Assembly (NCBI RefSeq): GCF_004349055.1
Contig: NZ_SMKX01000086.1
Span: 1 to 35,753 of the forward strand
Length of the DNA: 35,753 nucleotides
Reading direction: 5' to 3'
Origin: Kribbella antibiotica
GTDB taxonomy: Bacteria > Actinomycetota > Actinomycetes > Propionibacteriales > Kribbellaceae
The notes beneath the pieces were generated by a model that worked only from the letters and a program-made list of their open reading frames with translations, did not search any database and had not been told where the DNA came from. This document shows, piece by piece, positions 22,721 through 30,263 of the stretch (position 1 is its first letter; every line of letters starts with the position of its first letter). Position numbers and translations under genes: made by a program.

Positions 22721-23575
22721 ATGTCGTCACAGGATTTCCCGACGTACGGACGTGAGCCGGAGCGGGAGCAGCCGAGCACGGAGCAGCCAAGTGCAGTGCA
22801 GCCGAGCGCAGTGCAGCCGAGTGAAGGGCAGCAGTACGTCGCTCCGCCCGCGCCGTACGGCGGTGGCACGTATGGCCACGGCGGTCAGCCGCTACCGCCT
22901 CCGTATGCCCCGCCTCCGCAGTCCTACGGCTCCCAACCCGGCCAGTACGGCGGTCCGCCGACCGACCCGGCTCAACCGCCGAGCTACCGCCCCGGACACC
23001 CGTACGGCGCTCCTGTCGACCAGCACCCCGACCACTTCCCGCAGTACGGGCGCAAGGAGCCGTTCCCGGGCCGGGACCCACGTGCGGCCAAGGTGCTCCT
23101 GCTAGCCACGCTGATTGCCGCGTTCTACGGGCTGCTGGTGATCTCGATCCAGCGGGTGTCGATCCGCGAGATCACGCAGGCTCCTGGCTCGCCGCTGAAC
23201 CACCCGCTGCGCACTGACGTGATCGACGCGCTCGGGCAGCTCCTGATCCTCCTGGTCGGTGTGGTCGCGCTGGTGCTGTGGGCGCGGGATGTGCTGGGTC
23301 GCCGCAAGCTCGGCCGCCAGCCTGCGGCCGCGGAGATCGGTGGTGGCGCGCTGGTTGCTGTGAGCCTGATTCCGCTGCTCATCTGGTTCGTCATGGTGCT
23401 GACGACCGGCCTGGGCTCCGCCGACGACACACTGGACCGCCTGCCGACGGCGTACGGCTGGGGTGGTTTCGGGTTGCTGATCCTCGCCGCCGGCCTTTTC
23501 CTCGGCTACCGGGAGCTCAAGCCGGAGTACGACAGCGTGGTCCGGGCAGCTCCGGGCCGCGCGCCCTGGGAATGA
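22721..23575 (+). CDS. Proline-rich four-TM membrane protein
   Basis: The 284-residue protein has a disordered N-terminal region (about 1-120) with tandem QPS-type repeats, then Pro/Tyr/Gly-rich sequence, followed by four predicted membrane helices: VLLLATLIAAFYGLLVI, LILLVGVVALVLW, LVAVSLIPLLIWFVMVL and FGLLILAAGLFLGY. I do not recognise a family. GGGAGGGAG before the ATG at 22721 is a strong ribosome site. Its TGA overlaps the ATG of the hydrolase gene by 4 bp, so the two are translationally coupled. The QPS repeats come from 15-bp near-identical DNA units at about 22780-22825, which could change in number by slippage. Confidence 0.78.
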   Translation: MSSQDFPTYGREPEREQPSTEQPSAVQPSAVQPSEGQQYVAPPAPYGGGTYGHGGQPLPPPYAPPPQSYGSQPGQYGGPPTDPAQPPSYRPGHPYGAPVDQHPDHFPQYGRKEPFPGRDPRAAKVLLLATLIAAFYGLLVISIQRVSIREITQAPGSPLNHPLRTDVIDALGQLLILLVGVVALVLWARDVLGRRKLGRQPAAAEIGGGALVAVSLIPLLIWFVMVLTTGLGSADDTLDRLPTAYGWGGFGLLILAAGLFLGYRELKPEYDSVVRAAPGRAPWE

Positions 23576-24234
23576 CTACACCGGTAGTGCTGGTCCCGGG
23601 CCTCGGTCTCGGGCCGGAGTCGTACGCACCAACGGTCGAGCACCTGGCGCTGCCCTACAACATCGTCACACTGCCCGGGTACGGCGAACCTGCCGGCGAG
23701 CGCGAGGACCTGCACCCCGAAGCTCTGGCCGCACTGCTGGAGGGAAAGGTACGCGCCCGTTCCGTCCTCGTCGGGCACTCCGCCGGCGCCCAGATCGCAG
23801 TGGAGCTGGCGATCGCGCATCCCGAGTTGGTGCACGCACTGGTGCTGATCGCTCCGAGCGGTGACCAGAAGGCATCCAGCTGGATGGACCTGGGCATGCG
23901 CTGGCTGGAATCCGCCGCACCGGAGTCCCCCAAGCTCATCCCGGTCCTGGCCCCGCAATACGCCCGCACGGGAGCCAAGACCATCGCGAGAGCCGCAGCT
24001 GCCTGCCGGAAGCACGACTTGGCCAAGGTGATCAGCCGGGTCAAGGCGCCAGTGGTGATCATCCGCTCGCAGCACGACCACCTGTCGTCGTCCGACTTCG
24101 CCCGCCGGCTGGCCGACCTGACTCAGGGTGAGGCGCGCACCCTGTCGACCGGCTCACACATGCCGGTGCTCACCAACGGCCCAGAGGTGGCCGCGCTCAT
24201 CCACCGAGCAGCCGCCACGCGGGCAACAGACTGA
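23572..24234 (+). CDS. Alpha/beta hydrolase
   Basis: The 220-residue protein shows the alpha/beta-hydrolase core. The oxyanion strand is VVLVPGLGLG, the nucleophile Ser70 sits in GHSAG, the acid is Asp169 in SQHDHLSS, and His196 is in STGSHMPVL. The size and motifs resemble small esterases or lactonase-like hydrolases; the substrate is unknown. It begins at an ATG that overlaps the TGA of the four-TM protein gene (ATGA, 23572-23575), so the two are expressed together. A frame that runs further upstream only reads through the partner gene in another phase. The TPP riboswitch of the next gene starts about 27 bp after its stop. Confidence 0.85.
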   Translation: MTTPVVLVPGLGLGPESYAPTVEHLALPYNIVTLPGYGEPAGEREDLHPEALAALLEGKVRARSVLVGHSAGAQIAVELAIAHPELVHALVLIAPSGDQKASSWMDLGMRWLESAAPESPKLIPVLAPQYARTGAKTIARAAAACRKHDLAKVISRVKAPVVIIRSQHDHLSSSDFARRLADLTQGEARTLSTGSHMPVLTNGPEVAALIHRAAATRATD

Positions 24235-24260
24235 GGCAGTATCGTTGACGCGGTAGCAAA

Positions 24261-24360
24261 ACCTCTGCGGGAGCTCGCACCGACATGCGGGCTGAGAGGG
24301 CGACTAGATCAACGGGTCGCCGACCGCCTGAACCTGACCGGGTAATGCCGGCGTAGGGAA
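24261..24360 (+). promoter_or_regulatory. TPP (THI-box) riboswitch
   Basis: The conserved thiamine pyrophosphate aptamer elements are present in order: a GCGGGAGCTCGC stem region, GGGCTGAGAGGG (24289-24300), a variable hairpin (GGGCGACTAG...GTCGCC), then CTGAACCTGACCGGGTAATG (24329-24348) and CCGGCGTAGGGAA (24348-24360). The AGGGA at the aptamer's 3' end is itself the ribosome-binding site 5 nt before the ATG at 24365, so TPP binding can hide it directly. No separate terminator stem is seen. TATCGT at 24240-24245 is a possible -10. Confidence 0.93.
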
Positions 24361-24364
24361 CGCG

Positions 24365-25708
24365 ATGACTGACACTGCAATTCGCCCTGCCAACAACGAG
24401 GCGCCGCTCGTCCTCACCACGGATGCGCCGAGGACCCTCGGGTTCCTCGACCAGTTCACCCTCTGGGGGAACTTCGGCATCTCCCTGTTCGGTCCGGTCA
24501 CCGGTGCGCTGGTGGCGGCGTACACGGGCTCGCTCTGGCAGGGACTGCTGGCCGTGGTCGTCGGCTGCGGCATCGGTGCGCTCGTCCTGGGTGGCGCGGC
24601 CGTCTTCGGCTCGCACACCGGCGCGCCCGCGATGACCGCCCTGCGCGGAATCTTCGGCCGCCGCGGATCGATGGCCCCGACCGTACTGAACATTGCGCAG
24701 AACATCGGCTGGGCGACGATGGAGATCATCGTGATCTCGCAGGCCGCGGTCGCGGTGACGAGTGAGCGCTGGCGCTGGCTGTTCGTCGTACTGGCCGGCA
24801 TCCTCGCCACCACGATGGCGGTCCGGCCGTTGGGCAGTGTGAAGGTGCTGCGCAAGTTCATGGTCTGGCTCGTGTTGATTGCCTCGGTCTACCTATTCAT
24901 TCAGGTGCTCAGCAAGCCAGTGCACGCACTACCGCAGGACGGCGTGTTCGGCTTCTGGCCGGGCGTCGACCTCGCCGCTGCCGGTGTCGTCTCGTTCGCA
25001 CCGCTGGCCGCCGACTACACCCGGCACTCGAAATCCAACAAGGCCGCGTTCGGTGGCTCGGCGCTCGGCTACGGCCTGGCCGCGATCCTGTACTACGCCT
25101 TGGGTGTCTTCGCGGTTGCGACTCTGCAGACCGACAGCGAGGGTGTCATCACCGCGCTCGTCACCTTGCCGGCCGGCGCGATCGCGCTGTTCGTGCTGCT
25201 GGTCGACGAGGTCGACGAGGCCTACGCGAACGTCTACTCGACCACGATGGCCGCGCACAACCTGATCGGTCACGTCGACCGCCGCTGGATCTCGATCGCG
25301 ATCGGAGCCCTCGCCACCGGCCTCGCGCTGTTGGTTGACCTGGGCAACTACACGCAGTTTCTCTACCTGATCGGCTCGGTCTTCATCCCGCTGTTCGCGG
25401 TGGCGATCGCCGACTTCTTCCTGGTGAGCAAGATGAACTGGGATGTTTCCAGTACGGCGAAGTTCCGCTGGCAGCCGACCGTTGCGTGGCTGATCGGCTT
25501 CGTGGCGTACCAGCTCGTGAATCCGGGCACGGTGAGCGGCTGGTCGCCGTTCTGGCTCGATGTCCAGGGCAAGCTCTTCGGCGGCAACGCGGTTCCCGGC
25601 TGGCTGGGAGCGACGTACACGAGCATCATCGTCTCGATGCTCGCCGCGGTGGTGCTCGGGAAAATCGGTCGCGGCCGGATCGTGACCACTACACCGGTGG
25701 ACAACTGA
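24365..25708 (+). CDS. cytX: NCS1-family transporter, CytX-type (thiamine precursor uptake)
   Basis: The 447-residue protein has about 12 membrane helices and the NCS1 purine/pyrimidine permease pattern: LDQFTLWGNFGISLFGPVTG at the first helix, GLLAVVVGCGIGALVLG, and SFAPLAADYTRHSK in the middle. The family carries nucleobase-like cations with Na+ or H+. Control by a TPP riboswitch points to uptake of a thiamine precursor such as hydroxymethylpyrimidine, the role inferred for CytX. The start is fixed by the riboswitch ribosome site. It is a single-gene transcription unit, with the next gene starting 27 bp after its stop under a separate -10-like hexamer. Substrate assignment is inference from regulation. 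Confidence 0.88.
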   Translation: MTDTAIRPANNEAPLVLTTDAPRTLGFLDQFTLWGNFGISLFGPVTGALVAAYTGSLWQGLLAVVVGCGIGALVLGGAAVFGSHTGAPAMTALRGIFGRRGSMAPTVLNIAQNIGWATMEIIVISQAAVAVTSERWRWLFVVLAGILATTMAVRPLGSVKVLRKFMVWLVLIASVYLFIQVLSKPVHALPQDGVFGFWPGVDLAAAGVVSFAPLAADYTRHSKSNKAAFGGSALGYGLAAILYYALGVFAVATLQTDSEGVITALVTLPAGAIALFVLLVDEVDEAYANVYSTTMAAHNLIGHVDRRWISIAIGALATGLALLVDLGNYTQFLYLIGSVFIPLFAVAIADFFLVSKMNWDVSSTAKFRWQPTVAWLIGFVAYQLVNPGTVSGWSPFWLDVQGKLFGGNAVPGWLGATYTSIIVSMLAAVVLGKIGRGRIVTTTPVDN

Positions 25709-25735
25709 CCTACGCCACGCGGGATACTTGCGCCC

Positions 25736-26407
25736 ATGCTCAACTCCGCACTGCGTAGCCGGGCCGAATACGCCGAACTCGGTGTCGACGGCCTGTCTGC
25801 GCGGACTTCGCCCGAGCGGGACGCAGACATCGTCAAGGCCGTCGAGGAACTCCTGGACGGCCGGGACACGGTTCTCGATCTGTGCTGTGGTTACGGCCGG
25901 ATCTCGCTGCCACTCAGCCGCGCCGGCAAGACCGTGCGCGCCCTCGACATCTCGCCGAACCTGGTCGAGGCCGGTCGCGCCAAGGCCGTTGAGGAGGAGC
26001 TGGCGGTCGACTGGGCGATCGGGTCGATGACCGACCTGCCCTACGCGTGGGACTCGTTCGACGCGGTGATCTGCCTGTGGACGGCGTTCCACGAACTGTT
26101 CGCGGAAGACGAGCAGATCTCGACGATCTGCGAGATCTCGCGGGTGCTGAAGCCGGGTGGGATCGCGATCATCGAGGGCCCGTCCTGGGGACCGGCCAAG
26201 GCCGGCGAGATCGCCTTGGGGATGCGCCAGGGCCCGGAGCACCGGATCGTCACCACCGAGCACGCCGACGGCCTGAGCAGCGTGCACTACATCCACGACG
26301 AAATCAGCTACGGCCGGCTCTGCGCCGCCGCGGGGATCGACAACTACAAGGTCTACAAGCGCGAGTGGGGCGGCCGCCGCCGGCTCATCCTCGAGATCCA
26401 CGCCTGA
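25736..26407 (+). CDS. Class I SAM-dependent methyltransferase
   Basis: The 223-residue enzyme has a clear methyltransferase core. Motif I is VLDLCCGYGRISLPLSRAGK (from about residue 46), the acidic end of strand 2 is VRALDIS, motif II is FDAVICLWTAFHEL, and motif III is RVLKPGGIAIIEGP. It belongs to the broad methyltransf_25/11 type. The target is not evident and no biosynthetic partner is close. The ATG at 25736 has GATACT 7 nt upstream and no Shine-Dalgarno, so it may be leaderless and independent of cytX. A strong terminator follows. Confidence 0.87.
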   Translation: MLNSALRSRAEYAELGVDGLSARTSPERDADIVKAVEELLDGRDTVLDLCCGYGRISLPLSRAGKTVRALDISPNLVEAGRAKAVEEELAVDWAIGSMTDLPYAWDSFDAVICLWTAFHELFAEDEQISTICEISRVLKPGGIAIIEGPSWGPAKAGEIALGMRQGPEHRIVTTEHADGLSSVHYIHDEISYGRLCAAAGIDNYKVYKREWGGRRRLILEIHA

Positions 26408-26422
26408 GCAGAACCCCGAAAG

Positions 26423-26466
26423 AATAGGAGCAGATCCCCACTCCACATTGGGGACCTGCTCCTATT
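26423..26466. terminator. Strong intrinsic terminator after the methyltransferase gene
   Basis: AATAGGAGCAG (26423-26433) pairs perfectly with CTGCTCCTATT (26456-26466), and TCCCCA/TGGGGA extends the stem inside. It is followed by TTCTTC. A U-rich tail of this kind is uncommon in this window. It also faces the end of the minus-strand alkyltransferase gene and may serve both. Confidence 0.92.
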
Positions 26467-26494
26467 TTCTTCAACTCTAAAGACATTCCCGCGG

Positions 26495-27073
26495 CTACGC
26501 GGAACGTGTCCTTTTCTTTTCGAGATTCAACAAGTAGCGCTTGGCGTCGAGCCCGCCCGCGTACCCGGTCAGCGATCCGCTGGACCCGATGATCCGATGA
26601 CACGGCAGCAGAACACACACGGGGTTCGCGCCCAGCGCCGTACCGACTGCTCTTGCGGCCTTGGGCCGATCGATCTCTCCGGCGAGCTCGCCATAGCTCT
26701 TCGTCGCGCCATAGCTGGTGTGCGTCCGCAGGTCACTCAGCACCAATTGCTGGAACGGCGTCGCAAGCGCGAGATCAACCTGCACCGTGAATTCCTGGCG
26801 CTCACCAGCGAGGTATTCATCCAACTCCCCCCGTACGGCGTCCAGTGCGCGCGGCTGGCGTAGTACTCGGGGTGACACGGCCCGCGCGAGCCGTCCGGTG
26901 ATCGTCTCCTCGTCGCCGAACGAGCTCGCCACCACCCGGCCGTGCGCGACCGCGAGCAGCAGCGTGCCGATCGCGGTGTCGTGCAAGGCATAGGCGACAT
27001 CGGCGTCCGGCAGGACAGGTGGTTTGAGGTCAGGGGTGCTGAACCGGCTCAGCCGGTCCTCCAGTGCGTTCAT
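26495..27073 (-). CDS. ogt: Methylated-DNA-[protein]-cysteine S-methyltransferase
   Basis: The 192-residue protein is an O6-alkylguanine-DNA alkyltransferase. A less conserved N-terminal domain is followed by the DNA-binding and active-site domain: TPFQQLVLSDL, SYGELAGEIDRPKAARAVG (with the HTH Arg finger region), and the acceptor Cys158 in PCHR. It repairs O6-methylguanine by a suicide transfer to Cys158. Its ATG overlaps the TGA of the sigma-factor gene by 4 bp (27070-27073), so it is the second gene of a two-gene operon. This suggests that the sigma factor and repair enzyme respond to alkylation or other DNA stress, although no inducer can be read from the sequence. Confidence 0.92.
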   Translation of the reverse strand: MNALEDRLSRFSTPDLKPPVLPDADVAYALHDTAIGTLLLAVAHGRVVASSFGDEETITGRLARAVSPRVLRQPRALDAVRGELDEYLAGERQEFTVQVDLALATPFQQLVLSDLRTHTSYGATKSYGELAGEIDRPKAARAVGTALGANPVCVLLPCHRIIGSSGSLTGYAGGLDAKRYLLNLEKKRTRSA

Positions 27074-27552
27074 GCGTCAACTCCGAGGGTGCGGCGCAGG
27101 GTCGCGAGGGCGTCGCTGACAAGGCGCCGCGAGGCTGCGGGGGTGGTGTCCAGGGCGGCGGCCACGCCGTGGTGGTCCAGGTCGCCGACGTACTTGAGCG
27201 TGATCGCGTACCGCTGCCGCTCGGGCAGCTCGTTGACCGCCTGCCACAGGTTGGGATCGGGCCACGCGGCAGCGTCCGGGCCGTCGACCGCGACCGCGGG
27301 CGCATCGTCGAGCGGCCGCTGTGGCTTGCGAGCCCGGTGTACGTCGGTCGCGCAGCGCGCCGTGATGGTGAGCAACCAGCTGCGCAGGTTCTTGGCCGAG
27401 GTCAGCCCGGGGTAGGCGGCGAACGCCTTCTCCCAAGCACGTTGCGCCACGTCGTCACCGTCGACCGGCCCGGCCAAGGCGCGCGCGAGCCGGGCCACGT
27501 CGCGCCAGTGTGCGTCGACGAGCGCCTGGAACGGAGGCAGTCCCACAGTCAT
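27070..27552 (-). CDS. ECF-like sigma-70 family RNA polymerase sigma factor
   Basis: The protein is about 160 residues. Region 2 spans about 10-75 (RALAGPVDGDDVAQRAWEKA and LRSWLLTITARCATDVHRAR). Region 4 is C-terminal (LPERQRYAITLKYVGDL, then an HTH-like HHGVAAALDTTPAASRRL). Region 3 is missing, as in ECF sigma factors. The HTH is unusual for the family, with an Ala-rich recognition segment. No anti-sigma gene is adjacent; the coupled partner is the alkyltransferase gene. An in-frame ATG at 27561 and a longer frame from 27690 exist. I chose ATG 27552 because TTTAAT lies 7 nt upstream without a Shine-Dalgarno. If wrong, the protein gains three residues. Confidence 0.82.
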   Translation of the reverse strand: MTVGLPPFQALVDAHWRDVARLARALAGPVDGDDVAQRAWEKAFAAYPGLTSAKNLRSWLLTITARCATDVHRARKPQRPLDDAPAVAVDGPDAAAWPDPNLWQAVNELPERQRYAITLKYVGDLDHHGVAAALDTTPAASRRLVSDALATLRRTLGVDA

Positions 27553-27668
27553 CACGACCATTAAACGCACGCCTGGGCAGATGTGTGAGGGCGGCCTCCG
27601 CGAGACAGTTGTCCCGGATGGTGGGATTGTCCAGTACTCCAGTAGACATAGATGCGAAGATTGCTGAC

Positions 27669-27740
27669 ATGACGACGACCCTGCTGACACGCCGTCGCGT
27701 CATCGATCTGCTGCGGACGGCGAGCGCCACCTGTCGGTGA
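27669..27740 (+). CDS. Sulfur-type leader peptide (23 aa)
   Basis: A 23-codon frame encodes a peptide with the core LLTRRRVIDLLRTASATC ending Cys-Arg-stop. This has the form of the short putative leader peptides that precede sulfur and cysteine genes in actinobacteria (LTRR-x-VDLxRVxSAxC type, from memory). The Cys codon just before the stop would make ribosomes pause when Cys-tRNA is scarce. It lies 93 nt upstream of the flavin reductase, the first gene of the organosulfur operon, in the same direction. Possible -35 and -10 elements are TTGTCC (27627-27632) and ATAGAT (27648-27653). A GAAGAT hexamer 7 nt before its ATG would alternatively make it leaderless. Confidence 0.78.
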   Translation: MTTTLLTRRRVIDLLRTASATCR

Positions 27741-27833
27741 CCCCTGGTCCCCAGTTGCTCCGGCGCCGCTGACGCGCCGTACGAGGCCTCAGGCTTCTTC
27801 ACTTTCGCATGCCCTTTTCCCCAAGGGAGAGCC
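27741..27833 (+). promoter_or_regulatory. Attenuator region between leader peptide and sulfur operon
   Basis: The 93-nt spacer holds CGGCGC (27761-27766) pairing with GCGCCG (27774-27779). Just before the next start, CCCTT (27812-27816) pairs with AAGGG (27823-27827). The latter arm is the Shine-Dalgarno (AAGGGAGAG) of the flavin reductase, so the second hairpin can hide the ribosome site. Ribosome stalling at the leader Cys codon could alter which hairpin forms (inference). Confidence 0.5.
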
Positions 27834-28388
27834 ATGTCCGTCCCTGCTGTGCACCGCCCTGCCCTGTCCCTGGTTCCGGACCGATCTGAAGAGCGGGTCG
27901 TCGACGCCGACGTCTACCGGAACGTCTTCCGTCGCCACGCCGCTGGTGTCGTGGTGATCACCGCCGATGCCGGCCACGGCCCGGTCGGCTTCACCGCCAC
28001 CTCCCTGGTGTCAGTGAGCCTGCTGCCGCCGCTGGTCTCGTTCGCGATCGATACCAAGGCGTCCAGCTGGCCGACCGTCAGCCTGGCGACCTCGCTCGCG
28101 ATCAACTTCCTGTCCGACGACCAGCAGGCCATCGCCGGCCGCTTCGCCACCAGCGGGATCGACCGCTTCGCGGCGCCGACTCGCTGGTCCCGCCTGCGCA
28201 CTGGGGAGCCCGTGCTCGACGAGGCGCCGAGCGTCCTGCGTGCGCACGTCGAACACCGCTTCGCTGTCGGCGACCACTACCTGGTCGTCGCCCGCCTGAT
28301 CACCCACACCGAACGCCGCGAACACGAGCCGTTGCTCTACCACGACGGCCGGTACGCCACCGCCACCCCGAGGGTTCACCATGTCTAA
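27834..28388 (+). CDS. Flavin reductase (FMN-binding, supports monooxygenase)
   Basis: The 184-residue protein is a flavin reductase-like split-barrel domain: YRNVFRRHAAGVVVITAD, then GPVGFTATSLVSVSLLPPLVSF, NFLSDDQQAIAGRF and HYLVVARL. It reduces free FMN with NAD(P)H and hands FMNH2 to a partner oxygenase. The partner is the LLM monooxygenase at the end of this operon. AAGGGAGAG before the ATG at 27834 is a good ribosome site that lies in a hairpin. The gene's last 8 bp overlap the start of the binding-protein gene. Expression is probably controlled by the leader peptide upstream. Confidence 0.88.
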   Translation: MSVPAVHRPALSLVPDRSEERVVDADVYRNVFRRHAAGVVVITADAGHGPVGFTATSLVSVSLLPPLVSFAIDTKASSWPTVSLATSLAINFLSDDQQAIAGRFATSGIDRFAAPTRWSRLRTGEPVLDEAPSVLRAHVEHRFAVGDHYLVVARLITHTERREHEPLLYHDGRYATATPRVHHV

Positions 28389-29430
28389 GTTCAAGTACGC
28401 CGTACTCGCCGCCGCTGCTGCCTTGGTGCTGGCAGGTTGTGGCGGGTCTGCCGAGGCCGGTAGTGGCCAGAAACTCGCGCTGGACGCTCCCCTGCCGACC
28501 AGCGTGCCCGACGGAGCGAAGATCGTCGTCGGTGATCCGGCCACCCAAGTCGCCTTCAAGCTGTCGGGCCAGCTCGACGCTGTGGAGAAGTACGTCAAGT
28601 TCGCCAACCTGAGCGGCGGTCCGCAGACCACCGAGGCGTTCCGGGCCAAGGCACTGGATCTCGGCTCGGTGGCCGAGATCCCGGCGATCCACGCGACCTG
28701 GACCGGGCTGCACGTGAAGATCGTCGCCTCGAAGTTCCGCCAGGACGCGATCAACCACCCGATCTACGAGCTCGGCATCGCGCCGGGCGTGAACGTGAAG
28801 ACGCTCGCCGACCTGCGTGGCAAGTCGATCGCGTTCAGCCCGGGGCAGGCGCAGGGCGCGCTGATTCTCAAGGTGCTGAAGAAGGCCGGGCTGACCAAGG
28901 AAGACGTCAAGCTGATCGAGCTGCCGAGCACCGGTGACGTGTACGTGAATGCCCTTGCAGGTAAGCAGGTTGACGTCGCGCCGATCGGCGGCGTACAGAT
29001 CAAGCGGTATCAGACCAAGTACGGCAAAGACGGCGCGACGACGCTGCAGCACGGGATCAGGGACGATGCCGGGCACCTCTACGGGCCGACCGAATCGCTT
29101 GAGGATCCCGCCAAGGCGGCCGCGATCCGGGCGTACGTCGCAGCCTGGGGGGTCGCGCAGGACTGGATCGACAAGCACCCGAAGGAATGGATCGCCGGGT
29201 ACTACGTGAAGGACCAGGGCCTCACCGAGGCCGACGGCCAGTGGCTCGTGGACAACGCCGGGCACCCGGACATCACGGCCGACTGGAGTGACGCGATCAC
29301 GCGGAACCAGGAGACGATCGAGTTGCTGGCCGCGGAGACCAAGAACCCGGTGATCCAGGCCAAGGACCTGTACGACCTGCGATTCGAGGCGGTCGCCGCC
29401 GACGCGATCAAGGCAGGTGCGGCCAAATGA
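28381..29430 (+). CDS. SsuA-like sulfonate/organosulfur ABC substrate-binding lipoprotein
   Basis: The 349-residue protein has a lipoprotein signal with lipobox VLAGC (Cys20). It then has a type II periplasmic-binding fold: KIVVGDPATQVAFKLSG, a KTLADLRGKSIAFSPGQAQG hinge strand typical of SsuA/TauA/NMT1-type proteins, and DVYVNALAGKQVDVAPI. It would capture an organosulfur compound, such as an alkanesulfonate, outside the cell. It overlaps the flavin reductase gene by 8 bp and its TGA overlaps the permease start by 4 bp, so it is translated as part of a coupled operon. The exact ligand is not evident. Confidence 0.88.
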   Translation: MSKFKYAVLAAAAALVLAGCGGSAEAGSGQKLALDAPLPTSVPDGAKIVVGDPATQVAFKLSGQLDAVEKYVKFANLSGGPQTTEAFRAKALDLGSVAEIPAIHATWTGLHVKIVASKFRQDAINHPIYELGIAPGVNVKTLADLRGKSIAFSPGQAQGALILKVLKKAGLTKEDVKLIELPSTGDVYVNALAGKQVDVAPIGGVQIKRYQTKYGKDGATTLQHGIRDDAGHLYGPTESLEDPAKAAAIRAYVAAWGVAQDWIDKHPKEWIAGYYVKDQGLTEADGQWLVDNAGHPDITADWSDAITRNQETIELLAAETKNPVIQAKDLYDLRFEAVAADAIKAGAAK

Positions 29431-30263
29431 CCGTCACCACTCTGCCCGGGCTGAGGCCCGTCACGCGGACAGCTCCCGTCGTACGGCGGCGCCGGCTCGG
29501 CCCGGGTAGGCCGATCAAGTTCGGCGCTGCCATCGGACCGGTTGTGTTGCTGGCCGTGTGGAGTATCGGCTCGGCCACCGGCTGGATCGACCCACGCGTG
29601 CTGTCGGCGCCATGGACGGTCGTCACGACCGCCGGTGAGCTGATCTCCGACGGACGCCTGCAGTCGAACCTGTGGACGTCGTCGCAGCGAGCGCTCGTCG
29701 GACTCGGCCTCGGGATCGTGCTGGGCGTCGTACTGGCGCTGATCTCCGGTTTGTCCCGTCTCGGCGAGGCGATCCTCGATGGGCCGATCCAGATCAAGCG
29801 CGCGATCCCGTCGCTCGCCCTGCTCCCGCTGCTGATTCTGTGGCTGGGGATCGGCGAGTCGATGAAGGTCGTGACGATCCTGCTCGGCGTCTTCGTGCCG
29901 ATCTACATCCACACCCACAACGGCCTGCGCACCATCGACAGCCGGTACGTCGAACTCGCGCAGACCGTGGGGTTGTCGCAGCGCGAGTTCATCCGCCGCG
30001 TGGTGTTGCCGGGCGCGCTGCCCGGGTTCCTACTCGGCCTGCGGTTCGCCGTGACCGGCGCGTGGCTGTCGCTGGTCGTGGTCGAGCAGATCAATGCCAC
30101 CAGCGGTATCGGCTACATGATGGAGCTGGCCCGGACCTATGGACAGACCGACATCATCATCGTCGGTTTGGTTCTGTACGGAATTCTCGGGCTGCTTTCC
30201 GACGGTGTTGTTCGCTTGATTCAGAGGAGGGCCCTGACATGGCGCCGTACGCTGGCATCGTAA
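29427..30263 (+). CDS. SsuC-like ABC permease
   Basis: The 278-residue membrane protein has about six helices and the BPD transport 1 domain. Visible markers are VVLLAVWSIGSATGWI at the first helix, SSQRALVGLGLGIVLGVVLALISGLS, and the EAA loop region VELAQTVGLSQREFIRRVVLPGALPGFLLGL, which docks on the ATPase. It imports the ligand of the adjacent lipoprotein. The Arg-rich N-terminus (TAPVVRRRRLGPGR) lies in the cytoplasm. It overlaps the preceding gene by 4 bp and the following ATPase gene by 25 bp. Confidence 0.88.
   Translation: MTVTTLPGLRPVTRTAPVVRRRRLGPGRPIKFGAAIGPVVLLAVWSIGSATGWIDPRVLSAPWTVVTTAGELISDGRLQSNLWTSSQRALVGLGLGIVLGVVLALISGLSRLGEAILDGPIQIKRAIPSLALLPLLILWLGIGESMKVVTILLGVFVPIYIHTHNGLRTIDSRYVELAQTVGLSQREFIRRVVLPGALPGFLLGLRFAVTGAWLSLVVVEQINATSGIGYMMELARTYGQTDIIIVGLVLYGILGLLSDGVVRLIQRRALTWRRTLAS

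Noticed and set aside
22780..22825. Short tandem repeats considered as a CRISPR array
   Set aside because: The 15-bp units are contiguous, in frame and encode QPS repeats, with no spacers. No CRISPR array or cas gene is seen anywhere in the window.
21793..22869. N-terminal extension of the macrodomain gene to a 517-residue protein
   Set aside because: The extension is antisense to the DUF3152 gene, is His/Arg-rich noise, and macrodomain homology begins just after the ATG at 21792.
23278..23571. Longer start for the alpha/beta hydrolase
   Set aside because: The extra part reads the four-TM gene in another phase. The ATGA overlap at 23572 and the hydrolase motif spacing give the true start.
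27553..27690. Longer N-terminus for the sigma factor
   Set aside because: The added 46 residues do not resemble sigma region 1 and would run across the probable -10 at 27560-27565 and into the opposite leader-peptide promoter.
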